Assembly: GCA_039111475.1 (NCBI GenBank)
Contig: JBCCIP010000014.1
Location: 56,780 to 120,779, forward strand
Direction of reading: 5' to 3'
Origin: JAUIET01 sp039111475
GTDB lineage: Bacteria; Pseudomonadota; Gammaproteobacteria; Pseudomonadales; JAUIET01
DNA length: 64,000 bases
Both the position numbers and the translations under genes were made by a program. Shown here in pieces: positions 8,461 to 17,409 of the stretch (positions within the stretch are counted from its first letter, which is position 1; the number at the start of each line of letters is the position of its first letter). A model generated the notes under the pieces. It worked only from the letters and a program-made list of their open reading frames with translations, was not told where the DNA came from and ran no database searches.

Positions 8461-9660
8461 ATGAACGATCAAGATCAGCAATTGCAAGATAGCTGGGCAC
8501 AATTTTGCGATTCGCTTAAGGCCAGTGGCGACATAATATTTCGAGATAACGGACCGCAAAGCCCGGTGTCAAAGGCAACTGGCTTACGCTTGCTGGCGCG
8601 CAATGTGTCGCTGGCCATGCAGTTTGAAATGGAAAATGACAATCCTGACTTTCCAGAGCTGTTGCATTACTTTGATCCGTTGCGAAAACAAGGCGGCGAC
8701 AATACTGATGCACTGTATGTAGGCGCGCCAATTAATGGCGAGCACAGCTATCGCTTGGTTGGTAATAAAGGCAGCGCTGCATTTTTTGCGGTGACAGTGC
8801 TGGAAAATGGCAATACCCCCTGGGGCGGGCAAGTTGTTGCCACGTTGCTAGGCAAAGATCTAAACGTTGATGACAATGGCAACTTTGAATTGACGGTTAG
8901 CCCGAAATCGCAGCCAGATGAATTCTCTGGCGCCGGTAAAAACTGGATTCAATCCTCACCTGATACGTATCGAATTACTATCCGTCAGTTCTTTGCTGAT
9001 TGGGGCACCGAAAAGCCCATGCAGGCAGAAATTGAATGTCTTAGCAACAGCGCGGCACACCCAGTGTTTGAACCGGAAGACTTGCACCGCGGTCTGCAAA
9101 AAGCTGCGCACTGGATCAATTGGTCTGTCTCATATTGGGCCGACATGATCGACCATTGGAAACAGCGGCCGAATACCTTCATGTCGTATGGCGAGCTGGA
9201 GACAAACAAGATCGACTTTACGCCAGGTGGTGCACCCATCATCGCGTACTGGCAGCTTCCCAAAGATGAAGCCCTATTGATCAGGGTAACGCCACCAAAA
9301 GCCGAATACTGGGCGGTAGAGTTTGGCAATTATTGGTGGGAAACGATGGACTATCGCTACCGCCTGAGCAATACAAACTGTTATTACGCAATACTTGAAG
9401 ACGATGGCGAGCTTTGCGTATTGATCAGTCATGATGATCTGGGCGCAAACAACTGGCTGGACCCCAGTGGCCACGATGAAGGCTATATCACCTATCGCTG
9501 GATCGGCGCTGATCGCTATCCAAAACCAACAACCGAACAGATGAACTTAGCCCAGCTGCAATCCAAATATCCACAGCTGCTCAACCGCGTAAACGTTGAG
9601 CAGCGAAAACAGCAACTTAAGGAACGCCGCCAAGGTGTGGTTCGAAGATTTGGTGCATGA
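8461..9660 (+). CDS. DUF1214-type protein of unknown function
   Basis: A 399-residue soluble protein without a signal peptide. The C-terminal third (W-A-V-E-F-G-N-Y-W followed by D-Y-R-Y, then N-N-W-L-D and G-Y-I-T-Y-R-W) matches what I recall of the DUF1214-containing family often found near lipid or steroid catabolic genes. No catalytic motif is recognisable to me. The stop overlaps the ATG of the next gene (ATGA, four bases), so it heads a run of four same-strand genes. Function should be left open. Confidence 0.75.
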   Translation: MNDQDQQLQDSWAQFCDSLKASGDIIFRDNGPQSPVSKATGLRLLARNVSLAMQFEMENDNPDFPELLHYFDPLRKQGGDNTDALYVGAPINGEHSYRLVGNKGSAAFFAVTVLENGNTPWGGQVVATLLGKDLNVDDNGNFELTVSPKSQPDEFSGAGKNWIQSSPDTYRITIRQFFADWGTEKPMQAEIECLSNSAAHPVFEPEDLHRGLQKAAHWINWSVSYWADMIDHWKQRPNTFMSYGELETNKIDFTPGGAPIIAYWQLPKDEALLIRVTPPKAEYWAVEFGNYWWETMDYRYRLSNTNCYYAILEDDGELCVLISHDDLGANNWLDPSGHDEGYITYRWIGADRYPKPTTEQMNLAQLQSKYPQLLNRVNVEQRKQQLKERRQGVVRRFGA

Positions 9661-10043
9661 TGAAGACGTTTTCAGCGAGCTGCCACTGCCAGGCGGTAAA
9701 AATTGAATTTGACGCCACGCTGCCATTGGTAGTAGACGACTGCAATTGCTCGATCTGTTTAAAGACGGGCAATTTATACGTGATATTGCCCAAGTCACAG
9801 TTTCGCTTACTGACCGATGAGCAGCATTTGAGCGTTTACCGGTTCAATACCGGCGTTGCCCAGCATACGTTCTGCAAGCACTGTGGTGTTAAGCCGTTTT
9901 ATACACCACGCTCCAACCCGGACGGCATTAGCGTAAATGCTCGCTGTATTGACGGTGAGTTGCCAGAGATGAACATAGTTCCCTTTGATGGTCAGAATTG
10001 GGAGCAACACGCGCATACGCTGGCGCACAAAAGCAAAGACTGA
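9657..10043 (+). CDS. GFA-family (glutathione-dependent formaldehyde-activating-like) zinc protein
   Basis: A 128-residue protein with the family's cysteine pattern: C9-x-C11, C29-x-C31-x2-C34 and C73-x2-C76, which bind structural and catalytic zinc. The family includes the glutathione-dependent formaldehyde-activating enzyme, but most members have unknown substrates, so formaldehyde chemistry is not implied. It is translationally coupled to the DUF1214 gene by a four-base overlap. The DUF3224 gene follows after 40 bases. Confidence 0.88.
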   Translation: MMKTFSASCHCQAVKIEFDATLPLVVDDCNCSICLKTGNLYVILPKSQFRLLTDEQHLSVYRFNTGVAQHTFCKHCGVKPFYTPRSNPDGISVNARCIDGELPEMNIVPFDGQNWEQHAHTLAHKSKD

Positions 10044-10083
10044 TACTGTTTCTGTTTATACGTTTAACTCTCGGAAATCAGGT

Positions 10084-10509
10084 ATGAGCAAACTGGCAGA
10101 AGGCAGTTCCACAATAGGCTCCTGGGAGGAGACTACGGTCGATGAGCGTGATGATGGCACACGTTTAAGCAAAGCATCCATTACTCAGAACTACGCAGGA
10201 GACATAGAAGGCAGCAGTCAAATTGAGTATTTGATGTTGCATTCGGCGGACAAGTCGGCGAGGTTTCTAGGTTTTGAAACGGTGCGCGCCACGATTGGCG
10301 GCAAACAGGGCAGTTTTGTATTACAGCATGATGGCAAGTTCAGTATTGGTGTTGCCAGCAGCACGTTTAAAGTGGTGCCGGGTTCCGGTCGTGGCGGTCT
10401 GATGAACATCAGTGGCTCGGGAAGCTTTACCTCAACCAGTGAGGGTACAGCAGAATACAAATTCGAATACAACGCTGACTCCAGCGAAGATCAAATCGGC
10501 GCGGCCTGA
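10084..10509 (+). CDS. DUF3224 domain protein
   Basis: I choose ATG 10084; the frame is open further upstream into the GFA gene, but conservation of the family starts here. The 141-residue product carries the DUF3224 pattern: a charged N-terminus, then G-D-I-E-G-S-S, G-G-K-Q-G-S-F-V-L-Q-H and a V-V-P-G-S-G-x-G segment. These are typical of a small, probably lipocalin-like beta-barrel. There is no signal peptide. Function is unknown. The gene sits between the GFA gene and threonine aldolase on the same strand, with short gaps. Confidence 0.85.
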   Translation: MSKLAEGSSTIGSWEETTVDERDDGTRLSKASITQNYAGDIEGSSQIEYLMLHSADKSARFLGFETVRATIGGKQGSFVLQHDGKFSIGVASSTFKVVPGSGRGGLMNISGSGSFTSTSEGTAEYKFEYNADSSEDQIGAA

Positions 10510-10522
10510 GCCACAACACTCT

Positions 10523-11551
10523 ATGTTTTTATCTGATAACACGGCACCGGCCAGTCCGGAAATCTTGAGCTATATCCAGCAACATCTACAGGATAGTATT
10601 GACCTTCCTTACGGCGGCGACCGGCTAACCGAACAGCTCAACGATTGCGTTAGTAATGTATTTGAGCAAGAAGTACTGGTCTTTCCCGTGCTGTCAGGTA
10701 CGGCCAGTAATTGCCTGGCGCTGGCCGCGATGTGCCCGTCAACGGGTGCCGTAATAACCCATCGCAGTTCGCACATGAGCGTTGATGAAAACACGGCCCC
10801 ACATTTTTTTACCGGCGGGGCGGCACTTCATCAAATTGGCGAAGGCGCGGATACAATTAGTCCTGAAGAACTCAGCCGCTTTTGCGCGAAGCGACCCTGG
10901 CGTGATGTGCACAGTGCTGTTCCGCGAGTCCTTACGATAACCCAGGCCACCGAGCTTGGTCGAGTGTATTCAACCGAGCACTTGCAGGAGCTTGGCGAGA
11001 TCGCCAGTCACTATGATATGCGGGTGTTTATCGATGGCGCCCGATTTGCCAATGCACTGATCAATCAGAAGCTTTCCCCAGCGGCCGCTGTTATGCCATC
11101 TGGTGTATCTGCCATGACAGTAGGCGCGATTAAAAATGGTACCTTCGGTGCTGAGGCGCTGGTGTTGTTTGACGCCGAATTGTTTTCAGCTGTCAGGCAA
11201 AAAGCCAAGCAAACCGGACACCTGGCCTCCAAGATGCGCTACCTGTCTGCACAGTTGCTGGCATACTTTGACAACGAGTTATGGCTTAACAACGCGCGAG
11301 CTGCCAACACGGCCGCTGAACGATTGTGCACGCTGCTAAACGATCACCCGCACTGCAGCCTGAACATTGAATGTGAAACGAATCAGATATTTGTTAGCAT
11401 GCCGGACGGCCTGCAAGAGCATTTGCACAGCGCTGGCTTTGAAACCTACCCGTGGCACGTGGAAGATCAAGCCTGCTTCCGACTGGTGACAAACTGGGCC
11501 ACCAGCAACGCACACATAGATGCATTTGCCAGCGCCCTTAACGCCTACTGA
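10523..11551 (+). CDS. ltaE: Low-specificity L-threonine aldolase (beta-eliminating lyase family)
   Basis: The start is ATG 10523, giving 342 residues; upstream codons in this frame overlap the DUF3224 gene and do not look like this family. It is a fold-type I PLP enzyme: P-Y-G-G-D near the N-terminus, a D-G-A-R-F-A-N segment holding the cofactor-binding Asp, and G-A-I-K-N-G-T with the Schiff-base lysine. It cleaves L-threonine or allo-threonine to glycine and acetaldehyde; some members act on bulkier beta-hydroxy amino acids. The 3' end overlaps the convergent MATE gene by seven bases. Confidence 0.88.
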   Translation: MFLSDNTAPASPEILSYIQQHLQDSIDLPYGGDRLTEQLNDCVSNVFEQEVLVFPVLSGTASNCLALAAMCPSTGAVITHRSSHMSVDENTAPHFFTGGAALHQIGEGADTISPEELSRFCAKRPWRDVHSAVPRVLTITQATELGRVYSTEHLQELGEIASHYDMRVFIDGARFANALINQKLSPAAAVMPSGVSAMTVGAIKNGTFGAEALVLFDAELFSAVRQKAKQTGHLASKMRYLSAQLLAYFDNELWLNNARAANTAAERLCTLLNDHPHCSLNIECETNQIFVSMPDGLQEHLHSAGFETYPWHVEDQACFRLVTNWATSNAHIDAFASALNAY

Positions 11552-12879
11552 GTTAACTTCCCTGCGCCACCAAAAAACAAAAACAGCGCCAGGCACAAGG
11601 CTACGAACTCAGCCGCCGGTAAGGTAATAAATACGCCGGTATCGCCCAGCCACATTGGCAACAGCAACAAGAATGAGGCAGGCAGAATCAAGCTTCTTGA
11701 AGCGGCAACCATAGCCGAAGGCAAGGGCTGATCGGTGGACGTGAAAAACACCGTCAGCATGATGTTAGCGCCTATCATTAATGGTGCGGGCCAAAAATAA
11801 TGCGCAAAACCCAGCGCTATCTCCATGGTTGTTGCGGCACTGTCTTCCATGAACACACCGATTAATACCTCGGGTACAAAAAACAGCAATGCCGACATGC
11901 CAAGGCTGATGGCCATTGTGGTGACAATGCCTATGCGGAAAAATTGGTAAATGCGAGGTATGTTTTTCGCACCCAGGTTCTTACTAATCAGTGGTTGAAC
12001 AGCATCAGCAAAGCCGTAACTGAGCATGATGCCAACGAACATCACATACTCCACCACGGTAAACGCCGCCACGCCTTCAGTGCCAAAGCGACGGATTAAG
12101 ATCCAGTTAAACATCAAAGTAACCACGCCAACAGAGAGCTCGTTGGTAAATTCGGATATACCGTTTACTGCGGCACGGCCGATTGGCTTCCAGCTGCCGC
12201 TTGGCCAACGTAAGCGCAGGTTTGCCTTTGCGCTGAAAAAGTGTGGAATCAATACAGACAGCAATGCCACATAGGAGCAAGCCATCGCCATTGCCGCACC
12301 AACGATTCCCATTTCTAGGTGAACCACAAACAACCAGTTCATGAACACATTGACCAGCGAACTCGCCACCAGTGAACAACAGGCAAGTAATGGGCGACCA
12401 TCCACCATCACAAAATAATACAAGGTATAAGCTGTTGTCGTTAATGGTGCAGCCCATAAAAGTATTGTTAGATACTCAACAAGTAGGCCGGCTGTTTCAG
12501 TATTGGCGCCTAACAAACTGACGACCTGATCGATGAATAACAGGCTTGGTATGGCCAATGCAACAGCAATCCCACAAGCTAGCAACATGATTTTTGTGAA
12601 CACATCGCATGCGGCCTGCGGATTTCCTTCGCCAAGCAATTTGCCAGTGATCACTGAGCCGCCCATCGCAAACATAAATGCCACGGCAAACAGCAAAGAA
12701 ATTGCCGGCATGCTCAGATTCACAGCGGCCAGAGCTGCTACGCCTACGAAGTTGCCCATAAAAATGGCGGTAACCACCGTGGCCGATGACAGTGCACCCA
12801 ATCCAATAACAGACGGTATCGCGTAATGCAGAAATACCCGGCCCGGCGGACCAGTCAATGGGTCATAGGTTTCAGACAT
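11545..12879 (-). CDS. MATE-family multidrug/toxin exporter
   Basis: A 444-residue inner-membrane protein with about twelve hydrophobic segments and the two-fold repeated MATE architecture. It is a cation- or proton-coupled exporter whose substrate cannot be told from sequence. The start at 12879 (M-S-E-T-Y-D) is preferred because it makes the gene overlap the end of the carbonic anhydrase gene by eight bases, implying translational coupling; an in-frame upstream codon at 12894 is possible. The convergent threonine aldolase gene overlaps its 3' end by seven bases. Confidence 0.9.
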   Translation of the reverse strand: MSETYDPLTGPPGRVFLHYAIPSVIGLGALSSATVVTAIFMGNFVGVAALAAVNLSMPAISLLFAVAFMFAMGGSVITGKLLGEGNPQAACDVFTKIMLLACGIAVALAIPSLLFIDQVVSLLGANTETAGLLVEYLTILLWAAPLTTTAYTLYYFVMVDGRPLLACCSLVASSLVNVFMNWLFVVHLEMGIVGAAMAMACSYVALLSVLIPHFFSAKANLRLRWPSGSWKPIGRAAVNGISEFTNELSVGVVTLMFNWILIRRFGTEGVAAFTVVEYVMFVGIMLSYGFADAVQPLISKNLGAKNIPRIYQFFRIGIVTTMAISLGMSALLFFVPEVLIGVFMEDSAATTMEIALGFAHYFWPAPLMIGANIMLTVFFTSTDQPLPSAMVAASRSLILPASFLLLLPMWLGDTGVFITLPAAEFVALCLALFLFFGGAGKLTQ

Positions 12880-13480
12880 TGCCGTTATCAGCAACGCTGG
12901 GACATAAAGGCTTCAAGATGCCATCGTGCAGGTCGTAAATCCAGCCGTGAACACGTAAGGACCGACCGTCTGCCCAGGCAGATTGCACGATATCGGATAC
13001 GCACACTTGCTTCATCTGAGCGTGTACGTTCCACTCACATAATGTGCGCGCCCTTTCCTCGCTGGGCAAGGCGTCCAGATCACTGCGGCGATCACTTACT
13101 AATTGCTTGATAGGTTGTAACCAGTTGGCGACAGGCGGATCAAGGTCGATGCCATCGAGTGCGGCCTGCACACCACCGCAGCCATAATGCCCGCAGACGA
13201 TAATATGCTTGACTTTCAATGCCTGCACGGCGTATTGAAGCACTGACAAGGCATTGTCATCATCCAGTGAGACCACATTGGCAATGTTTCGATGAACAAA
13301 CACTTCCCCAGGCAACAGGCCCATAATCTGATTGGCCGGCACTCGGCTGTCTGAGCAGCCTATCCAAAGGTATTCAGGGTTTTGCTGAACGGCCAGTCTG
13401 GTGAAAAACTCTGAGTCTTCTTGCTTGACGGAATCGGCCCATTCGCGGTTCCTGTTTAAAAGTATTTTTAAGGTATCCAT
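12872..13480 (-). CDS. can: Beta-class carbonic anhydrase
   Basis: A 202-residue protein from ATG 13480. The zinc ligands C42, D44, H98 and C101 are all in place (G-C-S-D-S-R and C-G-H-Y-G-C-G-G), and D44-R46 form the catalytic dyad. It interconverts CO2 and bicarbonate in the cytoplasm and supplies bicarbonate for carboxylases. Length and sequence resemble E. coli Can. Its stop lies inside the MATE exporter gene's start region. I do not know a functional reason for that pairing. The upstream region is shared with the divergent anchor-B operon. Confidence 0.95.
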   Translation of the reverse strand: MDTLKILLNRNREWADSVKQEDSEFFTRLAVQQNPEYLWIGCSDSRVPANQIMGLLPGEVFVHRNIANVVSLDDDNALSVLQYAVQALKVKHIIVCGHYGCGGVQAALDGIDLDPPVANWLQPIKQLVSDRRSDLDALPSEERARTLCEWNVHAQMKQVCVSDIVQSAWADGRSLRVHGWIYDLHDGILKPLCPSVADNGNV

Positions 13481-13619
13481 GACGATAATGTACTCAGCTG
13501 TCTGTTTCCACATGCGATTTTACCGTAATTCGCCAAACTTGATCGCATTACCGGCTGAGTCTGTAGCGATGATTCTGGCAGTGCGCTAAGCTGAAGACAG
13601 CACAGTACTGGGTAATACC

Positions 13620-15146
13620 ATGAAGCACATTCTGATTCGGCTACACCTTTCTCTTTTTGGCGCGCTGTTGGCTCAACAAGCTGTCGCGCATAGCGCTATG
13701 TTTCCTGACCAGTTTCGCTACGACAACAGTAATGAAGGCTTGCGCATGCCGCAGAGCAATAACGAAGCCGCAAAATCTTTTTCCAGCATACGCCGAATGG
13801 AAACCTGCGCTGCTGGTTTGGCCGGAGACTACCCGTGTCGAAACATAGACCTTCGTAGCGTGTTCAGTTCGGCTGAGTTGGGCGCTGCAGGTAATGAACT
13901 CAACGACATCTGGGGTTGGACAGATCTGGCAACCGGAACGGAAGTGGCTATTGTTGGCCTGCAAAACGGTACGTCCTTCGTTGATATTTCAGATCCTGTG
14001 GAACCAAGGCTCTTGGGCTTTCTGCCATCGCATGACAATGGATCGGATGACTGGCGTGATATAAAAGTGTATCAAGATCACGCATTTATAGTGGCCGATG
14101 GCCAGGGTAACAGCACGCATGGTTTGCAAGTGTTTGATTTGCGCACGCTTAGCACTGTCACAGCGGGAAGTACCCTCACGGAAACAGCCCATCTGGCAGG
14201 CTTTGGCGCTGCACATAACGTCGCAATCAATGAAGACAGCGGCTTTGCTTATGTGGTTGGCGCTACGCAATGCAGCGGTGGTTTATACATGGTTGATGTA
14301 TCTACACCCGCGGCGCCGCAGTTCGCCGGTTGTTATTCTGGCGACGGCTATACCCATGACGTACAGTGTGTGAACTATCAAGGTCCCGACTCGCCTTTTT
14401 TTGGTGAAGAGGTATGCGTAGCCTATAACGAAGATACCATTACCATTGTTAATGTGTCAGACAAAAATAACCCTCAGTTACTGTCACGTACACCGTACAA
14501 CGGGTCGCAGTACACACATCAGGGCTGGTTTGTGGATGATAATCACAGCCTGTTGATCATGAATGATGAGTTGGACGAACAGCGTACCGGTATCAACACC
14601 ACGTCTCACATCTGGGACGTAAGTTCTTTGACTGCGCCAATTGAGACAGGCCGCTTTGTGAATTCCACGCGTTCTATCGATCACAACCTGTATGCCGTTG
14701 GCGACTTAGCGTATGAATCCAACTATCGGTCTGGCTTGCGTATTCTGGATACAACCGACGCCGCTGCCGGTAATCTTACTGAAGTTGGATATTTCGATAC
14801 CATACCCTGTTCCGATTCAGCGCAGTTCTCAGGTGCGTGGAGTAGCTATCCGTATTTCGCCAGTGGCAATGTTGTGGTTAGCGATATTGGTGCCGGCTTG
14901 TTTGTGCTAACACCTGACATGGCCGCGATTAGCGCAGCGAGTAATCCTGGTCCTCCTGCAGTAAGTCCAGCGTGTGGCGGACCGAGTCCAGACCCAGATC
15001 CAGACCCGGATCCACCCGTACCCGGCGGCAATGGCAATACCAACACACCGACAACTGATGGCGGTGGGGGCGGGGGAAGTACGCCGCTGCACGCAGTCGT
15101 CATGCTGCTAACTCTGCTTGGTTTACGCAAACGTCTCTCAATTTAG
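13620..15146 (+). CDS. Choice-of-anchor B family surface protein, GlyGly-CTERM
   Basis: A 508-residue exported protein. There is a signal peptide (cleavage near residue 23, A-V-A-H), a conserved mature N-terminus H-S-A-M-F-P-D-Q-F-R-Y, a beta-propeller-like region with LVIVD-type repeats (for example G-L-Y-M-V-D-V-S-T-P), and a Pro/Asp linker near 455-480. The end is a polyglycine-Ser run, a hydrophobic helix and basic residues, the tripartite GlyGly-CTERM signal cut by rhombosortase. Function is unknown. It heads an operon: the FixH-like gene starts 13 bases later and the di-heme peroxidase overlaps that. A paralogue lies at 44372-46228. Confidence 0.88.
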   Translation: MKHILIRLHLSLFGALLAQQAVAHSAMFPDQFRYDNSNEGLRMPQSNNEAAKSFSSIRRMETCAAGLAGDYPCRNIDLRSVFSSAELGAAGNELNDIWGWTDLATGTEVAIVGLQNGTSFVDISDPVEPRLLGFLPSHDNGSDDWRDIKVYQDHAFIVADGQGNSTHGLQVFDLRTLSTVTAGSTLTETAHLAGFGAAHNVAINEDSGFAYVVGATQCSGGLYMVDVSTPAAPQFAGCYSGDGYTHDVQCVNYQGPDSPFFGEEVCVAYNEDTITIVNVSDKNNPQLLSRTPYNGSQYTHQGWFVDDNHSLLIMNDELDEQRTGINTTSHIWDVSSLTAPIETGRFVNSTRSIDHNLYAVGDLAYESNYRSGLRILDTTDAAAGNLTEVGYFDTIPCSDSAQFSGAWSSYPYFASGNVVVSDIGAGLFVLTPDMAAISAASNPGPPAVSPACGGPSPDPDPDPDPPVPGGNGNTNTPTTDGGGGGGSTPLHAVVMLLTLLGLRKRLSI

Positions 15147-15158
15147 CGCGCTGAGCTA

Positions 15159-16100
15159 ATGCTGCTAAGCCAACGTGTATTTCTACTCGCGTTCGTTGCG
15201 TTTCTGTCAGGGCCATTGTATTCAGAGAACGATGGCAATGAAGCGATCAGCGCAGGTAGTGATTTACTGCTTGAAGCCGACTCACTGGAACAGCAAGCGC
15301 GCGCCTTGATTCAACAAGGCAGCCAGCGCCGAAAAAGCATCAAGCAGCAGCGTCAATCTGTCTTGCAGTTGCCGCAAGGCGAGCAAAGATCGACAGAGGA
15401 AGCGCGCCTGCAACAGGCCATCGACGAGAGCCTGGATGCACAGCGCAGTGGTGCGAATCTGCGTAGACAAGCAGCTACATTGCGCGATCAGGCATTGGAC
15501 AAGTTTGCCGAAGGTTTGCGCCAGAAGTGGCCACTGTGGGCTTCAAAACGACAATCAATACAATTAAGCGATGGATTCAGTGATGTACCGCAGCTGGATG
15601 GGCATAACGTAAGAACACGCAGTGTACATCCCAGCAAAAAAGAACTTGCCGGCAGCCCTGAAACACAACAGAGGAATGACATGTCACTTGCGCTGCCAAG
15701 ACTGTCAGCCCAGCAATTGCCACCGCAGCTCAATACAGACAGTTTCACTTTCTCGCGTGATCGCCGCTTCGTTGGACATATAGAAGTGCTGCAGGGTTCT
15801 GTGCGAAACAAAGACAGCCGAATCGAAATTAACGAATTGCATCAGTGGGTGCTGGTACTGAGCACACTGAGCGGAGAGCCAGTGCGGGGCGCTGCTATTG
15901 AGTTTACCGGTCATATGCCAGGTCACGTGCACGGTTTGCCCACTCAACCCGTAATAACCCGGGAACTTGCACCCGGTATTTATGAGATATCAGGTGTTAA
16001 GTTTCAAATGCGCGGCTGGTGGGTGATCGAGCTAAAAGTAGCGGCAGCGCAAGCACCGACTGAGCAGCGTGATAGCCTTCGGTTCAACCTGAATTTATGA
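15159..16100 (+). CDS. Exported coiled-coil protein with C-terminal FixH/YtkA-like domain
   Basis: A 313-residue protein with a signal peptide (M-L-L-S-Q-R-V-F-L-L-A-F-V-A-F, cleavage near 20-23). A Gln/Arg-rich coiled coil covers about 30-125, then a linker, and a C-terminal immunoglobulin-like domain near 220-313 holds G-H-M-P-G-H-V-H-G and R-G-W-W-V-I-E-L. The histidine/methionine-rich G-H-M-P-x-H segment is typical of FixH/YtkA-like domains, some of which are thought to bind copper. It lies between the anchor-B protein and the di-heme peroxidase, overlapping the latter by four bases (ATGA). I infer a periplasmic partner of the peroxidase; the exact role is unknown. Confidence 0.7.
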   Translation: MLLSQRVFLLAFVAFLSGPLYSENDGNEAISAGSDLLLEADSLEQQARALIQQGSQRRKSIKQQRQSVLQLPQGEQRSTEEARLQQAIDESLDAQRSGANLRRQAATLRDQALDKFAEGLRQKWPLWASKRQSIQLSDGFSDVPQLDGHNVRTRSVHPSKKELAGSPETQQRNDMSLALPRLSAQQLPPQLNTDSFTFSRDRRFVGHIEVLQGSVRNKDSRIEINELHQWVLVLSTLSGEPVRGAAIEFTGHMPGHVHGLPTQPVITRELAPGIYEISGVKFQMRGWWVIELKVAAAQAPTEQRDSLRFNLNL

Positions 16101-17293
16101 TCCGTCAAATTATCCCAGCATTGATAGTCGCTTGCTTGCTCATTGCCTGCAGCAAGTCGTTGCCGCCCTATGAACATGGTCTCACGGACAGAGACATCGC
16201 ATTTTTGCAAACGTTCTCGCTGGAGAAACTGCCTCCGTTGCCTGCTGCGGCTGACAATCAATACGCGGATAATGAGCAAGCGGCGTTACTGGGCAAACGA
16301 TTGTTTTTTGATGAGCGTTTGAGTGCAAACGGTAGCGTATCCTGTGCCAGTTGCCATCAACCCTCTCGATATTTTACCGACGGACTTGCACTTGGCAAAG
16401 GCATCGCCACTGTCAATCGCAATACAATGTCGCTGTTAGCCTCCGCGCGTGGCCCATGGAAGTATTGGGATGGCCGAAAAGACAGTTTATGGGCGCAAGC
16501 TACCGAGCCTCTGGAGCACCCTGATGAGCATGGTTTCAGTAGGGTAAAGCTTCAATCCTTAATCAGAGATCACTATTCCGAGCCCTACGCAGCCGTGTTC
16601 GGTTCTGTTCCAAACGCAAACACGGACGCAACACGGGTTATAGTCAATGTCGGCAAGGCATTGATGGCCTACCAACGGCGGCTAAGCATGCAGCCCAGTA
16701 GATTTGATCGAATGGTTATGGCGCTTGCGCAGGGAGTGGTACCACCCATCGCGGCCAGACTTTCAGACAAAGAACTGAACGGAATGCGTTTGTTTATGGG
16801 CAAAGCGGCCTGTGCAAGTTGTCACAATGGACCGCTGTTTTCCAATTTCGAATTTCATAATATCGGTGCGCCGGAATCTGATGTCAGCAAGGTTGATCTG
16901 GGCCGTTATTCTGGCATTGAGAAACTTCGTAATGACGAATTTAATTGCCTTTCGCCTTGGAGCGACGCAGCGGCGGAAAGCTGTCTGGAGCTAAAGTTTT
17001 TGAAAACCCAGGGTCCGGAGCTGGTCGGAGCGTTTAAAACACCGTCGTTGCGAAATGTGGCTGAAACCGCCCCGTACATGCATGCCGGGCAAATTGCCTC
17101 TCTTGAAGACGTAATTGAACACTACAGCGCGCCGAAGCCGCCGTTTTATGACAGGGCGCAGCATCCCAGCAGGCCGCACTTTGACATTCTACCGCTGGGT
17201 CTGAATGCGCAGGAGAAATCCGAGCTCGTCGCATTCTTGAAAGCTCTGAGTTCACCGATTCCGGATGATGATCCGTGGTGGCCGTCAAGCTAA
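16097..17293 (+). CDS. Di-heme cytochrome c peroxidase / MauG-family lipoprotein
   Basis: A 398-residue predicted lipoprotein (L-I-A-C near residue 18, followed by Ser, so probably outer membrane). It has two c-type haem sites, C83-A-S-C-H87 and C239-A-S-C-H243. Between them is W-K-Y-W-D-G-R, and near 315-335 T-P-S-L-R-N-V then P-Y-M-H-A-G, all standard for the CCP/MauG family. Members either reduce hydrogen peroxide or oxidise protein side chains. The operon with a FixH-like protein and a surface propeller suggests the second possibility, by analogy with MauG and MbnH, whose substrates are encoded next to them; this is inference. Confidence 0.9.
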   Translation: MIRQIIPALIVACLLIACSKSLPPYEHGLTDRDIAFLQTFSLEKLPPLPAAADNQYADNEQAALLGKRLFFDERLSANGSVSCASCHQPSRYFTDGLALGKGIATVNRNTMSLLASARGPWKYWDGRKDSLWAQATEPLEHPDEHGFSRVKLQSLIRDHYSEPYAAVFGSVPNANTDATRVIVNVGKALMAYQRRLSMQPSRFDRMVMALAQGVVPPIAARLSDKELNGMRLFMGKAACASCHNGPLFSNFEFHNIGAPESDVSKVDLGRYSGIEKLRNDEFNCLSPWSDAAAESCLELKFLKTQGPELVGAFKTPSLRNVAETAPYMHAGQIASLEDVIEHYSAPKPPFYDRAQHPSRPHFDILPLGLNAQEKSELVAFLKALSSPIPDDDPWWPSS

Positions 17294-17409
17294 CATTCAT
17301 GCACTTCGAACTGATACGCAAGTTATCGCCTAATTGTTGACCGATCCCTCATTCTTATGCCGAACAAATACCCATTTGGCGTTAAAAATTGCAGAAACAG
17401 CTAGCCTGA

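Noticed and set aside
16097..17293. Direct assignment as MbnH of the MbnH-MbnP copper system
   Set aside because: No MbnP-like gene is adjacent and the N-terminal region looks like a general CCP/MauG protein, so only the analogy is kept.
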